Shown: positions 1 to 5,550 of the stretch, in pieces
Layout: every line of letters starts with the position of its first letter
Numbering within the stretch: the first letter of the stretch is position 1
From: Deltaproteobacteria bacterium
GTDB taxonomy: Bacteria > Desulfobacterota > Desulfarculia > Desulfarculales > Desulfarculaceae
Direction of reading: 5' to 3'
DNA: 6,218 nucleotides
Assembly: GCA_021815655.1 (NCBI GenBank)
Contig: JAKAGJ010000150.1
Span: forward strand, 1-6,218
Program-made: the position numbers and the translations under genes
Notes under the pieces: generated by a model
Databases searched by the model: none
Seen by the model: only the letters and a program-made list of their open reading frames with translations
What the model was told of the DNA's origin: nothing

Positions 1-489
1 CACCGGCCAGCAGAAATACAGGGCGATCATGGCCGGGAAGTTGAAGGGCGGCAGGATCAGGAAGGGACCCAGGGGCTCGCGGATGAAGTGGGTGTCCACC
101 TTGCGGGCCACGTCCTCGCTGTAGGAACCCTTCATCAGCTCGGGGATGCCGCAGGTGAACTCCACGTACTCGTAGGAGCGGGTCAGCTCGCCCAGGGCGT
201 CGGACATGGTCTTGCCGTGCTCGGCCACCATGATCGCCGCCAACTCCTGCTTGTGGTCATAGAGCTTCTGGCGCAGGTTGAACAGGCAGATGGCCCGGCG
301 GGTGGCGGGGGTGTTGCGCCAGTCCCAGAAGGCGGCCTTGGCCGCGGCCACGGCCTGGTCCACCTCGTCGATGGTGGACTTGGGGCTCAAGGCGATCACC
401 TGGTCCAGGGCCGGGTTCATGACCTCGATGTGCCCGCCGGTGGTGTCCACCCACTTGCCGCCTATATAGTTCTTGAGGGTCTTGGGCAT
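1..489 (-). CDS. Methylmalonate-semialdehyde dehydrogenase (MmsA/IolA)-like aldehyde dehydrogenase, N-terminal part
   Basis: This is the first 163 residues of an aldehyde dehydrogenase whose C-terminal two thirds, including the catalytic Cys, lie beyond the left window edge (family length is about 490-500). The start is the ATG at 489, preceded by AAGGGGA about 5 nt upstream, and the protein begins MPKTLKNYIGGKWV, the usual MmsA opening. Residues 97-114 (DALGELTRSYEYVEFTCG) match the IolA/MmsA stretch carrying an invariant Arg (Arg104 here, Arg107 in Bacillus IolA as I recall it) that binds the substrate beta-carboxylate. Residues 148-154 read PFNFPAM instead of the PWNFP of ordinary aldehyde dehydrogenases, and Asn150 is the oxyanion-hole residue. 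Family members oxidise malonate-type semialdehydes with NAD and CoA, losing CO2 to give an acyl-CoA. Being downstream of enamidase suggests 2-formylglutarate as substrate (inference). It could instead be a true methylmalonate-semialdehyde or another semialdehyde dehydrogenase. Confidence 0.88.
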   Translation of the reverse strand, partial: MPKTLKNYIGGKWVDTTGGHIEVMNPALDQVIALSPKSTIDEVDQAVAAAKAAFWDWRNTPATRRAICLFNLRQKLYDHKQELAAIMVAEHGKTMSDALGELTRSYEYVEFTCGIPELMKGSYSEDVARKVDTHFIREPLGPFLILPPFNFPAMIALYFCWPV

Positions 490-536
490 GGGGGTCCCCT
501 TAATGCGATTTAGTAGGATATTAACTAGTTGCGATT

Positions 537-556
537 GCGGGCCATGGCTGGCCCGC
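537..556. other. Perfect inverted repeat (8-bp arms) upstream of the aldehyde dehydrogenase gene
   Basis: GCGGGCCA (537-544) and TGGCCCGC (549-556) are perfect reverse complements around a 4-base centre. It lies about 48 bp upstream of the aldehyde dehydrogenase start, just before the AT-rich stretch 510-536 leading to that gene. It could be an operator or an RNA hairpin in the leftward transcript. No T-run follows, so it is not a canonical terminator. Confidence 0.5.
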
Positions 557-577
557 CGAGCGCGCCAGCGCCCGGGA

Positions 578-607
578 GGCCGGGCAAAACCGCGCTTTTG
601 CCCGGCC
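578..607 (-). terminator. Perfect 12-bp inverted repeat; possible terminator or processing hairpin
   Basis: GGCCGGGCAAAA (578-589) and TTTTGCCCGGCC (596-607) are perfect reverse complements around a 6-base loop. In the leftward transcript it sits between the PF06684 gene and the aldehyde dehydrogenase gene, where it could reduce read-through or set an mRNA processing point. The T-run is inside the stem instead of after it, so classical intrinsic termination is doubtful. The dyad itself is certain; its role is inferred. Confidence 0.4.
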
Positions 608-612
608 GATAA

Positions 613-642
613 GCAATCGAAGCCGTGGATGGCTTTGATTGC
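613..642. other. Near-perfect 12-bp inverted repeat next to the PF06684 stop codon
   Basis: GCAATCGAAGCC (613-624) and GGCTTTGATTGC (631-642) form a 12-bp dyad around a 6-base loop with one imperfect pair: G-U on the plus strand, A-C in the leftward transcript. It begins 6 bases beyond the stop codon of the PF06684 gene and is followed after 5 bases by the 578-607 dyad, making tandem hairpins at the 3' side of that gene. GATTGCGG (637-644) is repeated exactly at 533-540. Confidence 0.45.
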
Positions 643-648
643 GGCATC

Positions 649-1227
649 TTAACGTAGCCCGTCCTCGAACTTGGCCTGGTCGATGGTCAGGCCGCCGATG
701 CGCGGCAAGGGCCGGCCGGAGTCAGTGACCACCAGCACCACCAACAGCTCGTCGCCGGCCGGGGCGTCGGGCACGCTCACCGTCATGCCATCGAAGTGGG
801 AGCGGATGAAGGCGGCGTCCTTGTGGTTCAGGGGCACGTCGATGGTGCAGCCGGCGTGGCCGCGCTTCTTCACCGAGGGGATGAGGGCCAGGCCGCGCCC
901 CAGGGCGTCGCGGAAGGGCTTGCCCAGTTTGGGATGCAGGATGGCCCCGGCATGCTCCAACTCGCCTTTCATGCCCACGATGCAGGCCTTGCCGTAGCTC
1001 TGGGCCTGCTCGGGCGCGATTCCCAGGGCCTCGCGGGCCTTGTTGCCCAACAGCCCGCCCAACTCCTCGCCCAGGTCCATCAGGGGAGTCAGGTCCTCCA
1101 CATACTGGCCGGCGTAGGGATTTTTTAGCACGGCGATGGCCGCGGCCTTGCGGGTAGGTGGGTCAATTTGACGGCCCATCTCGGTGCGGGTCTCTTCCAC
1201 GATGGTCAGCAGCTTGCGAATCTCCAT
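649..1227 (-). CDS. Amino acid synthesis family protein (PF06684, formerly DUF1185)
   Basis: A 192-residue soluble protein with no signal peptide or membrane segment. The family is recognised from its opening MEIRKLLTIVEETRTEMGR, then NPYAGQYVEDLTPLMDLGEELG, SYGKACIVGMKGELEHAGAILHPKLG, an IPSVKKRG stretch, and DVPLNHKDAAFIRSHFD near the C-terminus. Known structures of the family show a variant of the Bacillus chorismate-mutase fold and its literature name suggests amino-acid metabolism, but no reaction is established. I chose the ATG at 1227 over the in-frame ATG at 1239 because family members begin with MEIRK and a GGTGAGG sequence precedes it; the 1239 start would add only MVRA. The gap to the enamidase stop is 17 bp, implying one transcript and probably coupled translation. 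A role in processing the enamidase substrate or product is inference. Confidence 0.9.
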   Translation of the reverse strand: MEIRKLLTIVEETRTEMGRQIDPPTRKAAAIAVLKNPYAGQYVEDLTPLMDLGEELGGLLGNKAREALGIAPEQAQSYGKACIVGMKGELEHAGAILHPKLGKPFRDALGRGLALIPSVKKRGHAGCTIDVPLNHKDAAFIRSHFDGMTVSVPDAPAGDELLVVLVVTDSGRPLPRIGGLTIDQAKFEDGLR

Positions 1228-1244
1228 GGCCCTCACCATTTCCC

Positions 1245-2402
1245 TTAGCTGATGATTTTGGCGGCCCGCTGGGGCGGCGGGGTGTTGCGGCTCTTGGCGA
1301 TAATCACCTGGCCGTCGACCATGACCATGCTGACGCCGGGGTTGTCGCCCTCGGCCAGCCCGGCCAGGAAGTCGGCGCCGGCGGAGCCCAGGGAGGCGTC
1401 GGCGAAGACCAGGTCAGCCTCGCGCCCCGGGGCGATGACGCCGCGGTTGAGGCCGTAGCGCTTGGCGGTGTTGCCGGTGGCCATGGCCACCACCACCGCC
1501 GGCGGCAGGCCGCCCAGGCTGGCCATGAGGTTCATGGCGCGCAGGATGCCCAGGGGCACGATGCCGGTGCCGCTGGGGGCGTCGTTGCCCACGATGATTC
1601 TGGCGTAGTCCTTGCGCTCCTCTATCATCTGACAGACCTGCACGGCGCGCAGCGGGTTGCCGCAGTGCACGATCTCCAGGGTGTAGCTGGTTTCCTCCAC
1701 CAGGCGGCGGGCCTCGTCCAGACTGATTGCCGTGGGCCCGCCGTTGATGTGGCTGACCACGTCGGGATCGATGGCCATGACCTGGGCGGCGCTGACCGTG
1801 GAGGAGCCGGGGATGCTGGTGCCGCCGGTGTGCATCATCACGGTGAGCCCCGCGGCCTTGGCGGCTTTCACCATGGGCGCGGCCTCGGCCGGGTCCTTGA
1901 CCGAGCCCAGCCCCACCTCGCCCACCACGCGTACGCCCTCGGCATAAAGCTCGGCGAAGTCGCTAGTCTCCAGGGATTTTTCCAGGATCACCGCCCCGCC
2001 CAGCACCTTCATGCCGCCAGGACGGTAATTGGCGAAGCTCTTGGCCGCCAGCATGGCCAGGGCCTTGACCCCGGCGCGGTCCTTGGGCCGGCCGTCCAGG
2101 TGCACCTCGCCGGCGCTGATGGAGGTGGTCACGCCGCCGTGCAGGGCGCTGTCCAGAAAGCCGATGGTTTTCTGGCGCGGGGAGTAGTCCATGAGCACCA
2201 CGTGGCAGTGGCTGTCGATGAGCCCGGGCAGTACCGCCGCGCCGGCGGCGTCTATGACCAGGGCCCCGGCCGGACACTTGAGACCCCGCCCCACCTCCTG
2301 GATCAGCCCTTCGGCGATGACCAGGCTGTCGGCGTCCAATAGCGGCCGTTGCACTTCGCCACTGAGCATCTGGCCTATGTTTTTTACGTATACTGTAGAC
2401 AT
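1245..2402 (-). CDS. ena: Enamidase (1,4,5,6-tetrahydro-6-oxonicotinate amidohydrolase)-like metal-dependent amidohydrolase
   Basis: A 385-residue amidohydrolase-superfamily enzyme of the usual enamidase length. Enamidase hydrolyses 1,4,5,6-tetrahydro-6-oxonicotinate to 2-formylglutarate plus ammonia in nicotinate degradation. The sequence agrees over its whole length with E. barkeri enamidase as I remember it, including SPRQKTIGFLDSALHGGVTT (near 74-93), HTGGTSIPGSSTVSA (191-205), SHINGGPTAIS (217-227), GNDAPSGTG (272-280) and the tail SRNTPPPQRAAKI. Metal and catalytic positions visible are His65 and His67 (DSHCH), Glu162 (GEVGLG), His191, His218 and Asp274. Glu162 stands where many relatives have a carboxylated Lys, as in enamidase. 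The N-terminal (1-60) and C-terminal (from about 320) segments form the small beta-sandwich domain. The ATG at 2402 has GGGGAG six bases upstream. A different cyclic enamide or lactam substrate cannot be excluded. Confidence 0.88.
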   Translation of the reverse strand: MSTVYVKNIGQMLSGEVQRPLLDADSLVIAEGLIQEVGRGLKCPAGALVIDAAGAAVLPGLIDSHCHVVLMDYSPRQKTIGFLDSALHGGVTTSISAGEVHLDGRPKDRAGVKALAMLAAKSFANYRPGGMKVLGGAVILEKSLETSDFAELYAEGVRVVGEVGLGSVKDPAEAAPMVKAAKAAGLTVMMHTGGTSIPGSSTVSAAQVMAIDPDVVSHINGGPTAISLDEARRLVEETSYTLEIVHCGNPLRAVQVCQMIEERKDYARIIVGNDAPSGTGIVPLGILRAMNLMASLGGLPPAVVVAMATGNTAKRYGLNRGVIAPGREADLVFADASLGSAGADFLAGLAEGDNPGVSMVMVDGQVIIAKSRNTPPPQRAAKIIS

Positions 2403-2451
2403 GGCAAGCTCCCCGCCCTCCCCCGCCGGGGGACGGGCCTTGGCAGGATTG

Positions 2452-2997
2452 TTACCAGCTGGGCGGGCTGACCACCCAGATCACCACGCAGCGCCTGGCC
2501 CCCTCGTTGCCCCAGGCGTGGGGGCGCAGGGAGGAGAAATAAAAGCTTTCGCCCTTCTTGACCCTGTAGACCTCTGGGCCCATGCGCAGGGTGAGGGTGC
2601 CTTCCAGCACCACGCCGAACTCCTCGCCCTCGTGGGTGTACTCGCCGTCGCTGCCGCCGCCGGGGGCCACGACGGTGTAGAAGGGCTGCATGCGCTTCTG
2701 GGCCACGCTGGAGATCATCTGGCGGATGTCAGCCTCCCAGCGCCCCATGCTCACCTTCTTGAACTGGTCGGGCTTGGTGACCACCGGGTCCTCGTGGGCC
2801 TCATCCAGGAAGAAGTCCACGATGCGCACGTCGAAGACCTGGGCGATCTTCTTTAAGGTGGCGATGGAGGGCGAGGCCTTGTCGTTTTCTATCTGCGACA
2901 GGTAGGCGGCGGTGCAGTCCACCTGCTGGGCCACCTGCTTGAGGGTGAGCTTGGCCGCCTTGCGCAGCTCCCTGAGTTTTTGTCCGATGGACTCCAT
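2452..2997 (-). CDS. XRE-family transcriptional regulator with C-terminal cupin domain
   Basis: A 181-residue two-domain regulator. Residues 5-62 are an XRE helix-turn-helix (IGQKLRELRKAAKLTLKQVA, then CTAAYLSQIENDKASPSIATLKKIA). Residues 105-178 are a small cupin (THEGEEFGVVLEGTLTLRMG, then KKGESFYFSSLRPHAWGN). His122, Glu126 and His160 remain, but the second His of the classic HxH motif is Gly124, as is common in sensor cupins; a ligand-binding and not a catalytic role is likely. Relatives include PuuR-type regulators of small-molecule catabolism. The gene is first in the leftward set, 49 bp upstream of enamidase, and faces the transporter operon, so it probably controls both directions and itself. 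The ATG at 2997 gives the expected MESIGQKLRELR start. The nearest good Shine-Dalgarno, AGGAG, is 16 bases away, and no alternative start codon lies between, so initiation may be weak. Confidence 0.92.
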   Translation of the reverse strand: MESIGQKLRELRKAAKLTLKQVAQQVDCTAAYLSQIENDKASPSIATLKKIAQVFDVRIVDFFLDEAHEDPVVTKPDQFKKVSMGRWEADIRQMISSVAQKRMQPFYTVVAPGGGSDGEYTHEGEEFGVVLEGTLTLRMGPEVYRVKKGESFYFSSLRPHAWGNEGARRCVVIWVVSPPSW

Positions 2998-3049
2998 GAG
3001 ATGTAAAACTTGGCTCCTGGTGTGGTTAATTTATAGTAAACTTAATTTA

Positions 3050-3081
3050 TTTATACTTTCATGGTTCACGATGGCTGTCAA
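3050..3081 (-). promoter_or_regulatory. Candidate sigma70-type promoter for the regulator-enamidase transcript
   Basis: On the minus strand a perfect -35 hexamer TTGACA (3081 to 3076) is followed by TATAAA (3055 to 3050), or GTATAA one base earlier. The spacer is 19-20 bp, longer than the usual 17, which suggests a weak or activator-dependent promoter. The -10 overlaps the TTATACTT site at 3051-3058, so a bound regulator would cover it. Confidence 0.4.
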
Positions 3082-3187
3082 CCACATCCGTGGCCTCGTA
3101 TGCACCAGGGGGCCAGTGTTGGACCCCGGCAAGTCGGCGATGGCTAGGCCTGTCAAACACAGCGGTAAAAATTTTGGGCAAATTTTC

Positions 3188-3217
3188 TTGCCATCGACTA
3201 TGATTTAATATTATATT
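3188..3217 (+). promoter_or_regulatory. Candidate sigma70-type promoter for the ABC transporter operon
   Basis: TTGCCA (3188-3193, one mismatch to TTGACA) is followed after 18 bp by TATATT (3212-3217, one mismatch to TATAAT). The -10 lies in a perfect 13-bp palindrome, TAATAT-T-ATATTA (3206-3218). Transcription would start near 3224, giving a leader of about 158 nt before the ATG at 3382. Confidence 0.45.
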
Positions 3218-3227
3218 ACTTTTTAAA

Positions 3228-3246
3228 TTATACTTCAATAGTGTAA
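3228..3246. promoter_or_regulatory. Candidate operator: 19-bp inverted repeat
   Basis: TTATACT (3228-3234), five bases, then AGTGTAA (3240-3246): 7-bp arms with a single mismatch. It lies immediately downstream of the predicted transporter transcription start, a typical repressor position. Its left arm and next base (TTATACTT) recur at 3051-3058 over the opposite promoter. The adjacent XRE-cupin protein is the obvious candidate binder, by inference. Confidence 0.5.
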
Positions 3247-3292
3247 ACAGCCGTCCGCGACCTAAAATAATGATTGAGCCTTGCCGCCGCCG

Positions 3293-3312
3293 CGGCCGGG
3301 AACGCCCGGCCG
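3293..3312 (+). other. GC-only 8-bp hairpin in the transporter leader
   Basis: CGGCCGGG (3293-3300) and CCCGGCCG (3305-3312) are perfect complements around AACG. It would form in the transporter mRNA leader about 70 nt before the start codon. No T-run follows, so it is not an intrinsic terminator; it may stabilise the 5' end or simply reflect local GC richness. Confidence 0.35.
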
Positions 3313-3381
3313 GGGAGTCGCCACGCGGGCGGGTGGCCGGCCGGCGAGGCAAAGGTCAGCAAGCTTTGGAGGGAGGTCGGT

Positions 3382-4608
3382 ATGCGTCGCTTGGTTAGCT
3401 TAGCCTTGGCCCTGGCCTTGCTGCTGGGGATGGGTCTGGGGACGGCGGCATGGTCCGCCGAATACAAAATCGGCGTGGCCGTGCCGCTCACCGGCCTGTT
3501 CGGCAAGGACGGCGAGTTGATCCGGGACGCCTACACCTTCTGGGCCGAGACCGTCAACGCCCAGGGCGGCATGGGCGCGGCGGGCAAGAAGGCCCAGGTC
3601 AAGCTCATCTTCCGCGACGACATGTCCGACCCCCAGACCAGCGCCAAGCTGGTGGAGCAACTGATTACCGGCGAGCATGTCGACCTGCTCCTGGGCGGCT
3701 TCGGCTCCGGTCCCATCATGGCCGCCTCGGCGGCCAGCGAGCGCTCCGGCTACCCCATGATCAGCGGCGCCGCCAGCTCCAACAAGCTCTTCGAACGCAA
3801 GTTCAAGTACTACTTCTCCACCCTGGGCAAGGCCACCGACGAGGTCAAGGGCGCCGTGGATGTCCTGTTCACGCAAAATCCCAAGCCCCAGAGCGTGGCC
3901 ATCATCGGGGCCAACACCCCCTTCACCGCCGATGCCTGTCAGGGATTCAAGAACTTTGCAGAGGCGGCCGGGGTGAAGGTGGTGCACTTCGAGCTGTTCC
4001 CGCCCACCCTCCAGGACTACAACACCATGTTGGAGAAGGCCAAGGCGGCCAATCCCGATGTGCTTTTGGTGGGCTCCCATCTGGGCGTGGCGCTCAGGGT
4101 CATGAAGGCCATGAAGGAGATCAAGTTCGCGCCCAAGGCCGTGGCCTTCTCCTACGGCCCCACGGTGCCGGCCTTCGTGCAGGGCATGGGCAAGGACGCG
4201 GAGTACGTCTTCGCCGCCAGCGAGTGGACCCCCAACCTGCCCTACACCGGCCCGCTCTTCGGCTCGGCCAAGGACTTCAACCAGGCCTACTTCAAGCGCT
4301 TCAACCGCTATCCCGACTACGTGGAGGCGGCCACCGTGGCCGGCGCCCTGGCTCAGCAGACGGTGGTGGAGCAGCTGGGGCTCACGCCGCCGATCAAGGC
4401 CGAGGACCGCGTGAAGATCATGGAGGGCCTGCACAAGCTGGACCTCAACACCTTCTACGGCCGGGTCAAGTTCGACCCCGAGGGCGCCAACGAGGCACAT
4501 CCGCCGGTGGCGGTGCAGGTGCAGGACGGCAAGCTGGTCAACGTCTACCCGGCGGAGGCCGCCGAGGCCAAGCCGCGCTATCCCATGCCCGCGTGGGAAC
4601 AGCGCTAG
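3382..4608 (+). CDS. Branched-chain amino acid-type ABC transporter, periplasmic substrate-binding protein (LivK-like)
   Basis: A 408-residue type I periplasmic binding protein (Peripla_BP_6 family, HAAT class). Residues 1-26 are a Sec signal peptide: RR at 2-3, a Leu/Ala-rich core, and cleavage near TAA-W or WSA-E. The mature protein starts EYKIGVAVPLTGLFGKDGE, the family's first beta strand and ligand loop, followed by LIFRDDMSDPQTSAKLVEQLI (76-96) and DLLLGGFGSGPIMAASAASE (101-120). The start at 3382 is set by GGAGGT (3372-3377) and by the signal peptide beginning there; a longer in-frame extension to 3274 is GC-rich leader without signal character. No lipobox Cys is present, so the protein is free in the periplasm. 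Family ligands include branched-chain amino acids, amides, urea and aromatic acids. The facing enamidase genes suggest a pyridine carboxylate or related compound, but the sequence does not fix the ligand. Confidence 0.93.
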   Translation: MRRLVSLALALALLLGMGLGTAAWSAEYKIGVAVPLTGLFGKDGELIRDAYTFWAETVNAQGGMGAAGKKAQVKLIFRDDMSDPQTSAKLVEQLITGEHVDLLLGGFGSGPIMAASAASERSGYPMISGAASSNKLFERKFKYYFSTLGKATDEVKGAVDVLFTQNPKPQSVAIIGANTPFTADACQGFKNFAEAAGVKVVHFELFPPTLQDYNTMLEKAKAANPDVLLVGSHLGVALRVMKAMKEIKFAPKAVAFSYGPTVPAFVQGMGKDAEYVFAASEWTPNLPYTGPLFGSAKDFNQAYFKRFNRYPDYVEAATVAGALAQQTVVEQLGLTPPIKAEDRVKIMEGLHKLDLNTFYGRVKFDPEGANEAHPPVAVQVQDGKLVNVYPAEAAEAKPRYPMPAWEQR

Positions 4609-4620
4609 ACAAAACACCCA

Positions 4621-4657
4621 CGCGCTTCCCGGAGGGACCGGCCTTCCGGGGAGCGCG
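4621..4657 (+). other. Strong intercistronic hairpin between binding-protein and permease genes
   Basis: CGCGCTTCCCGGA (4621-4633) pairs with TCCGGGGAGCGCG (4645-4657) through 13 pairs including one G-U. Three more pairs (4634-4636 with 4642-4644, the outer one G-U) extend the stem to 16, leaving a 5-base loop. It begins 12 nt after the binding-protein stop and ends 26 nt before the permease ATG. There is no downstream T-run, so complete termination is unlikely. Such hairpins protect the upstream message from 3' exonucleases and let the binding protein be made in excess over the membrane proteins, which I infer here. Confidence 0.6.
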
Positions 4658-4683
4658 CCCAGGCCGCGAGGCGCGCTAACCCC

Positions 4684-5550
4684 ATGCTCATTCTGCAAGC
4701 CCTGCTCAACGGCATCCTGCTGGGCGGCGTCTACGCCACCTTCTCGGCGGGGTTTTCCCTGATCTTCGGGGTCATGGGCGTGGTCAACATCGCCCACGGC
4801 GAGATGATAATGCTGGGTGCCTTCGTAACCTTCTATTTGTTCCACCTGCTGGGCCTGGACCCCTTCTTGAGCCTGCCGTTGAGCTTCGGCCTGATGTTCC
4901 TGCTGGGCTATCTGCTGCAACGGCTGGTGATAAACCGCGTGATCGGCGCCCCGCCCATCATGAGCTACATCCTCACCTTCGGCCTGCACCTGGTCATCGC
5001 CAACACCGCGCTGCTGGCCTGGACCGCCGACCCCCGCACCATCACCACCGCCTACTCCGGGGCCAGCTTGTCCCTGGGGCCCTTGCACCTGCCCGTGGTG
5101 CAGGGGGCCACCTTCCTGTTCTGCCTGGCCATCATCTATGGCCTGCATTTTCTGCTCAACCGCACCCAGGTGGGGCGGGCCATCCAGGCCACGGCCCAGG
5201 ACCGCGAGATGGCCCGTCTCATGGGCATCAACGTGGGGCGCATCTACGCCCTGACCTTTGGTCTGGGCGCCGGCGTCACCGCCCTGGCCGGCTCGCTGGT
5301 GGCAGCCTTCCGCTATGTGGAGGTGGGCATGGGCCTGCCCTACACCATCATTGCCTTCTGCGTGGTGGTGCTGGGCGGCATGGGCTACATCCCCGGCGCG
5401 CTGATCGGCGGCCTGGTCCTGGGGGTGGTGGGCTCGCTCGCCACGGCCGTCTTCACCCCCGGCTGGTCCATGGCCATAACCTTCTTTTTGCTCTACCTGA
5501 TGCTTTTGTTCAGGCCCGCCGGTATTACCGGCAAGGGGATCGTGGAATGA
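4684..5550 (+). CDS. Branched-chain amino acid-type ABC transporter permease, LivH-like
   Basis: A 288-residue inner-membrane permease of the LivH family at its usual length, with about eight hydrophobic segments and little hydrophilic sequence. Family marks are GGVYATFSAGFSLIFGVMGV (14-33), VNIAHGEMIMLGAF (34-47), the cytoplasmic ATPase-contact loop GRAIQATAQDREMARLMGIN (164-183), GGMGYIPGALIGG (231-243) and the terminal FRPAG (276-280). It would pair with the LivM-like product to form the channel through which the binding protein delivers ligand. The ATG at 4684 follows the binding-protein stop by 75 bp; its Shine-Dalgarno is weak (GAGG 12 bases upstream), in keeping with lower expression than the binding protein. 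It overlaps the next gene by 4 bp (ATGA), implying translational coupling. Confidence 0.94.
   Translation: MLILQALLNGILLGGVYATFSAGFSLIFGVMGVVNIAHGEMIMLGAFVTFYLFHLLGLDPFLSLPLSFGLMFLLGYLLQRLVINRVIGAPPIMSYILTFGLHLVIANTALLAWTADPRTITTAYSGASLSLGPLHLPVVQGATFLFCLAIIYGLHFLLNRTQVGRAIQATAQDREMARLMGINVGRIYALTFGLGAGVTALAGSLVAAFRYVEVGMGLPYTIIAFCVVVLGGMGYIPGALIGGLVLGVVGSLATAVFTPGWSMAITFFLLYLMLLFRPAGITGKGIVE

Larger units (their letters stand above)
2998..3381. promoter_or_regulatory. Divergent control region between regulator and transporter operons
   Basis: A 384-bp gene-free stretch. Two AT-rich blocks (about 3026-3062 and 3161-3248) are flanked by GC-rich sequence and contrast sharply with the coding DNA. 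The left block holds a candidate leftward promoter, the right block a candidate rightward promoter and a 19-bp inverted repeat. TTATACTT occurs in both blocks (3051-3058 and 3228-3235). From 3281 to 3356 the sequence is very GC-rich, with a small hairpin. I see no credible coding sequence here. Confidence 0.75.

Noticed and set aside
1158..2342. A 394-codon plus-strand open frame opposite the enamidase gene
   Set aside because: The product is low-complexity Gly/His/Ala/Gln sequence lacking any family motif, while the opposite strand encodes a full-length enamidase with intact active site.
3176..3193. Possible sigma54 (-24/-12) promoter
   Set aside because: The GG at 3177-3178 and GC at 3190-3191 are 11 bases apart rather than the required 10, and the match to the rest of the consensus is poor. 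The region also reads as a short GGCAA/TTGCC dyad.
3059..3352. Small minus-strand coding frame of 97 codons in the divergent region
   Set aside because: It crosses the AT-rich promoters and operator, has no convincing ribosome site, and its Arg/Pro-rich product resembles no known protein.
3274..3381. Extended N-terminus for the binding protein starting at 3274
   Set aside because: The extra 36 residues are GC-rich leader sequence and would bury the signal peptide; the ATG at 3382 has a strong GGAGGT site and begins a normal signal peptide.
4621..4657. Intrinsic terminator ending the binding-protein transcript
   Set aside because: The stem is strong but GC-rich sequence, not a T-run, follows, and the downstream permease genes need read-through.
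3400..5148. A 582-codon open frame on the minus strand across the binding-protein and permease genes
   Set aside because: It lies antisense to two clear transporter genes. Its translation is rich in Gly, His, Gln and Val with no recognisable domain, typical of the antisense frame of GC-rich genes.
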